From positions 9,800 to 73,799 of the forward strand of contig CAYJOD010000026.1 of NCBI GenBank assembly GCA_964371655.1: DNA of 64,000 nucleotides. Direction: 5' to 3'. This stretch comes from CAZGSN01 sp964371655. GTDB taxonomy: Bacteria; Desulfobacterota; Binatia; HRBIN30. Position numbers and translations under genes: made by a program. Every line of letters begins with the position of its first letter. Position 1 is the stretch's first letter. This document shows positions 62,321 through 64,000 of the stretch, in pieces. The notes beneath the pieces are model-generated. The model was not told where the DNA came from. It saw only the letters and a program-made list of their open reading frames with translations, and ran no database searches.

Positions 62321-63697
62321 TCAGCGGCCGCTGCTGCTGCGCGTGCACGGGAAGTGCACCGCCGACCCCAGCGCGTTGTTCACGACGACGATGAGCTCGG
62401 CCATCGTCACCTCACCGTTGCCGTCGGCGTCGGCTGCATCGCAGCTCGCCGGACCCGTCTGCCCCGCTCGAATACGAACACTCTGCACGACCTCGCTGAT
62501 CTCAACGAACTTGTCGGCATTGCAGTCGCCGACGCACGGCGCGGGCTTTGGGGTTGGAGACGCGGTGGCCGTCGGCGATGTGGTTGGCGACGTTGTCGGC
62601 GTCAGGGTCGAGGTTGCGCTTGGAGTCATCGACAGTGTCGCGCTGGGCGTTGAAGTAATCGTCGGCGTCCCGGTGGCGGTAGGCGATGGCGAGTCGGTTG
62701 GCGTCGCCGTGAACGAGGCGGTCTGAGTTTGCGTCGTGGTCGGTGTAGCGGTGGCGGTTGATGTAGCGGTGGCGGTGGGCGTCGCGGTCGTGGTCGGGGT
62801 CGCGGTCGGCGTCGTTGTTGCCGTCGCCGTTGGCGTCGCGGTCGGTACTGTTGTCGCGCTCGCCGTCGGCGTTGTGGTTGCCGTCGGGCTCGAAGTGGGG
62901 GTGCGGGAGGGTGACGGTGTTGGGGTTGGGGACCTCGTCGTCGTTGATGTCTGAGTGGCTGCGATTGTCGCGGTTGTCGTTGGCTGCGGCGATGGTGTGC
63001 GTGTGACGGTTGGCGTACGAGTCGCCGTGAGGGTTGGAGACCATGTTGGGGTGCGGGTTGGCGTTCGAGTGAATGACGGTGACGACGTCGGTGTCGGGGT
63101 TCTCGTCGTCGTGGCGGAGCGCGTCGCTGTAATCGTTGGAGTGGATGTTGGTGGCGGAACGACGGTGATGCTCGCGTCACGGTTGAGGCATTGGAACTCC
63201 ATGGTGCCTTCGAAGGAGCAGCCGTCGGGCAGCAACGGGTTCGGGCAACCACTGGGATCGAATTGCACGGCCGAGGTTCCAAACGCGTCGGTGGTGAGCT
63301 GAATCCGCGCCACACTCAGGTTGGCCCCAGGGAGAGACGAAGGGCACGACACGGTGACGCAGATCTTTCCATCGGTTGAATTGTTCGTCGACACCAAGCA
63401 GTTGGCATTCGTGGCCGCCGTCGACGTGGTGATACCTCCGTTCGCGAGTGAGAGAATGCTGCCGTTGTAAATGAGAGCAACGTTGTAGGCCAAGATCCCG
63501 GAGGGATCGTCAATCGTCAGGTCGAGGACCGGGGCGACGCCCGGTCGGATGACCGTCGAGTTGCTCGGTACGAGGCTCAGCGTGCGCTGCACCTGCGCGA
63601 GGGCAGGACCGTGAGCGAGCAGGATCAGTGCCGCGATCATGCTCGCGAGCCGAGGCGCGCAATCGAACGCCGGACGGATTTTCATCAGCCAAGTCAC
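62321..63697 (-). CDS. Secreted protein with cohesin-like head, Thr/Pro linker and dockerin-like tail
   Basis: A 458-residue secreted protein. Residues 1-34 are a signal peptide (MIAALILLAHGPALA). Residues about 36-185 have the spacing of a cohesin: 'SGILAYNVALIYNGSILSLANGG', 'KICVTVSCPSSLPGANLSVARI', 'FGTSAVQFDPSGCPN', ending in 'DASITVVPPP'. A Thr/Pro/Ser linker covers about 190-390. The tail (about 395-445) carries two dockerin-type calcium loops, GDCNADKFVEISEVVQSVRI and ADADGNGEVTMAELIVVVNN. Head and tail resemble the two halves of a cellulosome contact. The assignment of the cohesin fold is by pattern. Confidence 0.78.
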   Translation of the reverse strand: MTWLMKIRPAFDCAPRLASMIAALILLAHGPALAQVQRTLSLVPSNSTVIRPGVAPVLDLTIDDPSGILAYNVALIYNGSILSLANGGITTSTAATNANCLVSTNNSTDGKICVTVSCPSSLPGANLSVARIQLTTDAFGTSAVQFDPSGCPNPLLPDGCSFEGTMEFQCLNRDASITVVPPPTSTPTITATRSATTTRTPTPTSSPSFTRTPTRTPTWSPTLTATRTPTVTRTPSPQPTTTATIAATQTSTTTRSPTPTPSPSRTPTSSPTATTTPTASATTVPTATPTATATTTPTATPTTTATPTATATSTATATPTTTQTQTASFTATPTDSPSPTATGTPTITSTPSATLSMTPSATSTLTPTTSPTTSPTATASPTPKPAPCVGDCNADKFVEISEVVQSVRIRAGQTGPASCDAADADGNGEVTMAELIVVVNNALGSAVHFPCTRSSSGR

Positions 63698-63891
63698 CGC
63701 GTGCTCCTGCTAGGCGGGTCCATGCCGGCTCGCCGGTGCGACGAGGAGCTGGAGGTTCGCACGTCAACGTGCCGTCTCCATTCATACGGGGGAGGCGGCG
63801 GACGTCAATCCTGATTCTGGCCCATGGAGGTAACGGCAAAGTCTCCGACGCCGTCTATCGCGTCGGGATCACCCTCGCGGCGCAGGCTGAA

Positions 63892-63945
63892 GTCCTGCGC
63901 CTACAGCCCGCGTTCGCGGCCTCGTCGGAACTGTAGGCGCAGGAC
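63892..63945. repeat. Hairpin element upstream of the cohesin-like gene
   Basis: GTCCTGCGCCTACAG (63892-63906) is exactly inverted at 63931-63945 around a 24-nt loop. Related GCGCAGGCTGAAG words precede it. The gap 63698-64000 shows no gene. Confidence 0.8.
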
Positions 63946-63973
63946 GGCTTTGCACATAAATTCGTCGTGGGCG

Positions 63974-64000
63974 CTTTGGAGTGCGGGAGCTTGCTCCCGC
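63974..64000. repeat. Second copy of the 27-bp CTTTGGAGTGCGGGAGC hairpin
   Basis: Identical over 27 bases to 61309-61335, including the GCGGGAGC-TT-GCTCCCGC stem. It reaches the window edge, so a full element may continue outside. Confidence 0.85.

Noticed and set aside
62560..63150. Apparent tandem or CRISPR-like repeats in the region rich in GTCGGCGTC/GGTGGCGGT
   Set aside because: The periodicity is that of Thr/Pro codons in the linker of the secreted protein; units vary in length and there are no spacers. The same applies to 50240-50460.

Overview
The window is a high-GC chromosomal segment from a free-living Gram-negative bacterium. Lipoboxes, an OmpA-type outer-membrane protein, F-type ATPase genes with a b/b' pair, TRAP transport, several acyl-CoA genes and two secreted proteins with Pro/Thr-rich linkers suggest a soil or groundwater deltaproteobacterium-like lineage. 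Candidatus Binatia/Binatota is my best guess, but this is inference; no rRNA or tRNA is present to fix it.

Layout. 1-895: truncated galT-like gene. 1001-10204: a small unknown protein, a TPR lipoprotein, a LolB/DUF4292-like lipoprotein coupled to a peptide-binding (SBP family 5) lipoprotein, then a TRAP transporter (TatT-like, DctP, fused DctQM). 10546-16812: enoyl-CoA hydratase, isoprenylcysteine methyltransferase-like protein, uvrA, iscS. 16922-24835: A-type Fe-S carrier, unknown protein, sppA, zinc-ribbon membrane protein coupled to glgB, serine beta-lactamase-like hydrolase, second enoyl-CoA hydratase. 24903-27814: Rrf2 regulator divergent from quinol nitric oxide reductase norB, with a palindrome between. 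28238-32564 (minus strand): ffh-rpsP-khpA-rimM-trmD-SPOUT methyltransferase-rplS. 32831-39487: coiled-coil membrane protein, OmpA protein, GNAT/acyl-CoA synthetase fusion, membrane protein, bactofilin. 39753-45985: atpF'-F-H-A-G-D-C, without the a and c subunits. 46032-49136: an IS256-type element split by an ISNCY-type element. 49638-64000: secreted subtilase with a dockerin-like tail, vapBC-like pair, Rieske protein, acyl-CoA dehydrogenase, SDR, malQ, VTT membrane protein, DUF6883/DUF4926 pair, CrtC/AttH-like protein, SnoaL-like protein, and a secreted protein with a cohesin-like head and dockerin-like tail.

The most striking feature is what fills the gaps. Nearly every long intergenic space carries a palindromic element from one of at least a dozen unrelated sequence families: 150-bp elements with about 29-bp inverted ends (three copies, one with a different hairpin nested in it), nested multi-arm hairpins, and hairpins built from short repeated words. 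One family lies in frame inside the 5' end of atpF and a word-type block lies in frame inside malQ, so at least some can occupy coding DNA, as Rickettsia palindromic elements do.

Functional themes: acyl-CoA and small-molecule oxidation (two hydratases, acyl-CoA dehydrogenase, SDR, Rieske protein, BaiE-like SnoaL protein), glycogen and maltodextrin handling (glgB, malQ, galT), NO detoxification (norB under an Rrf2 regulator), Fe-S assembly, translation and secretion housekeeping, and ATP synthesis.
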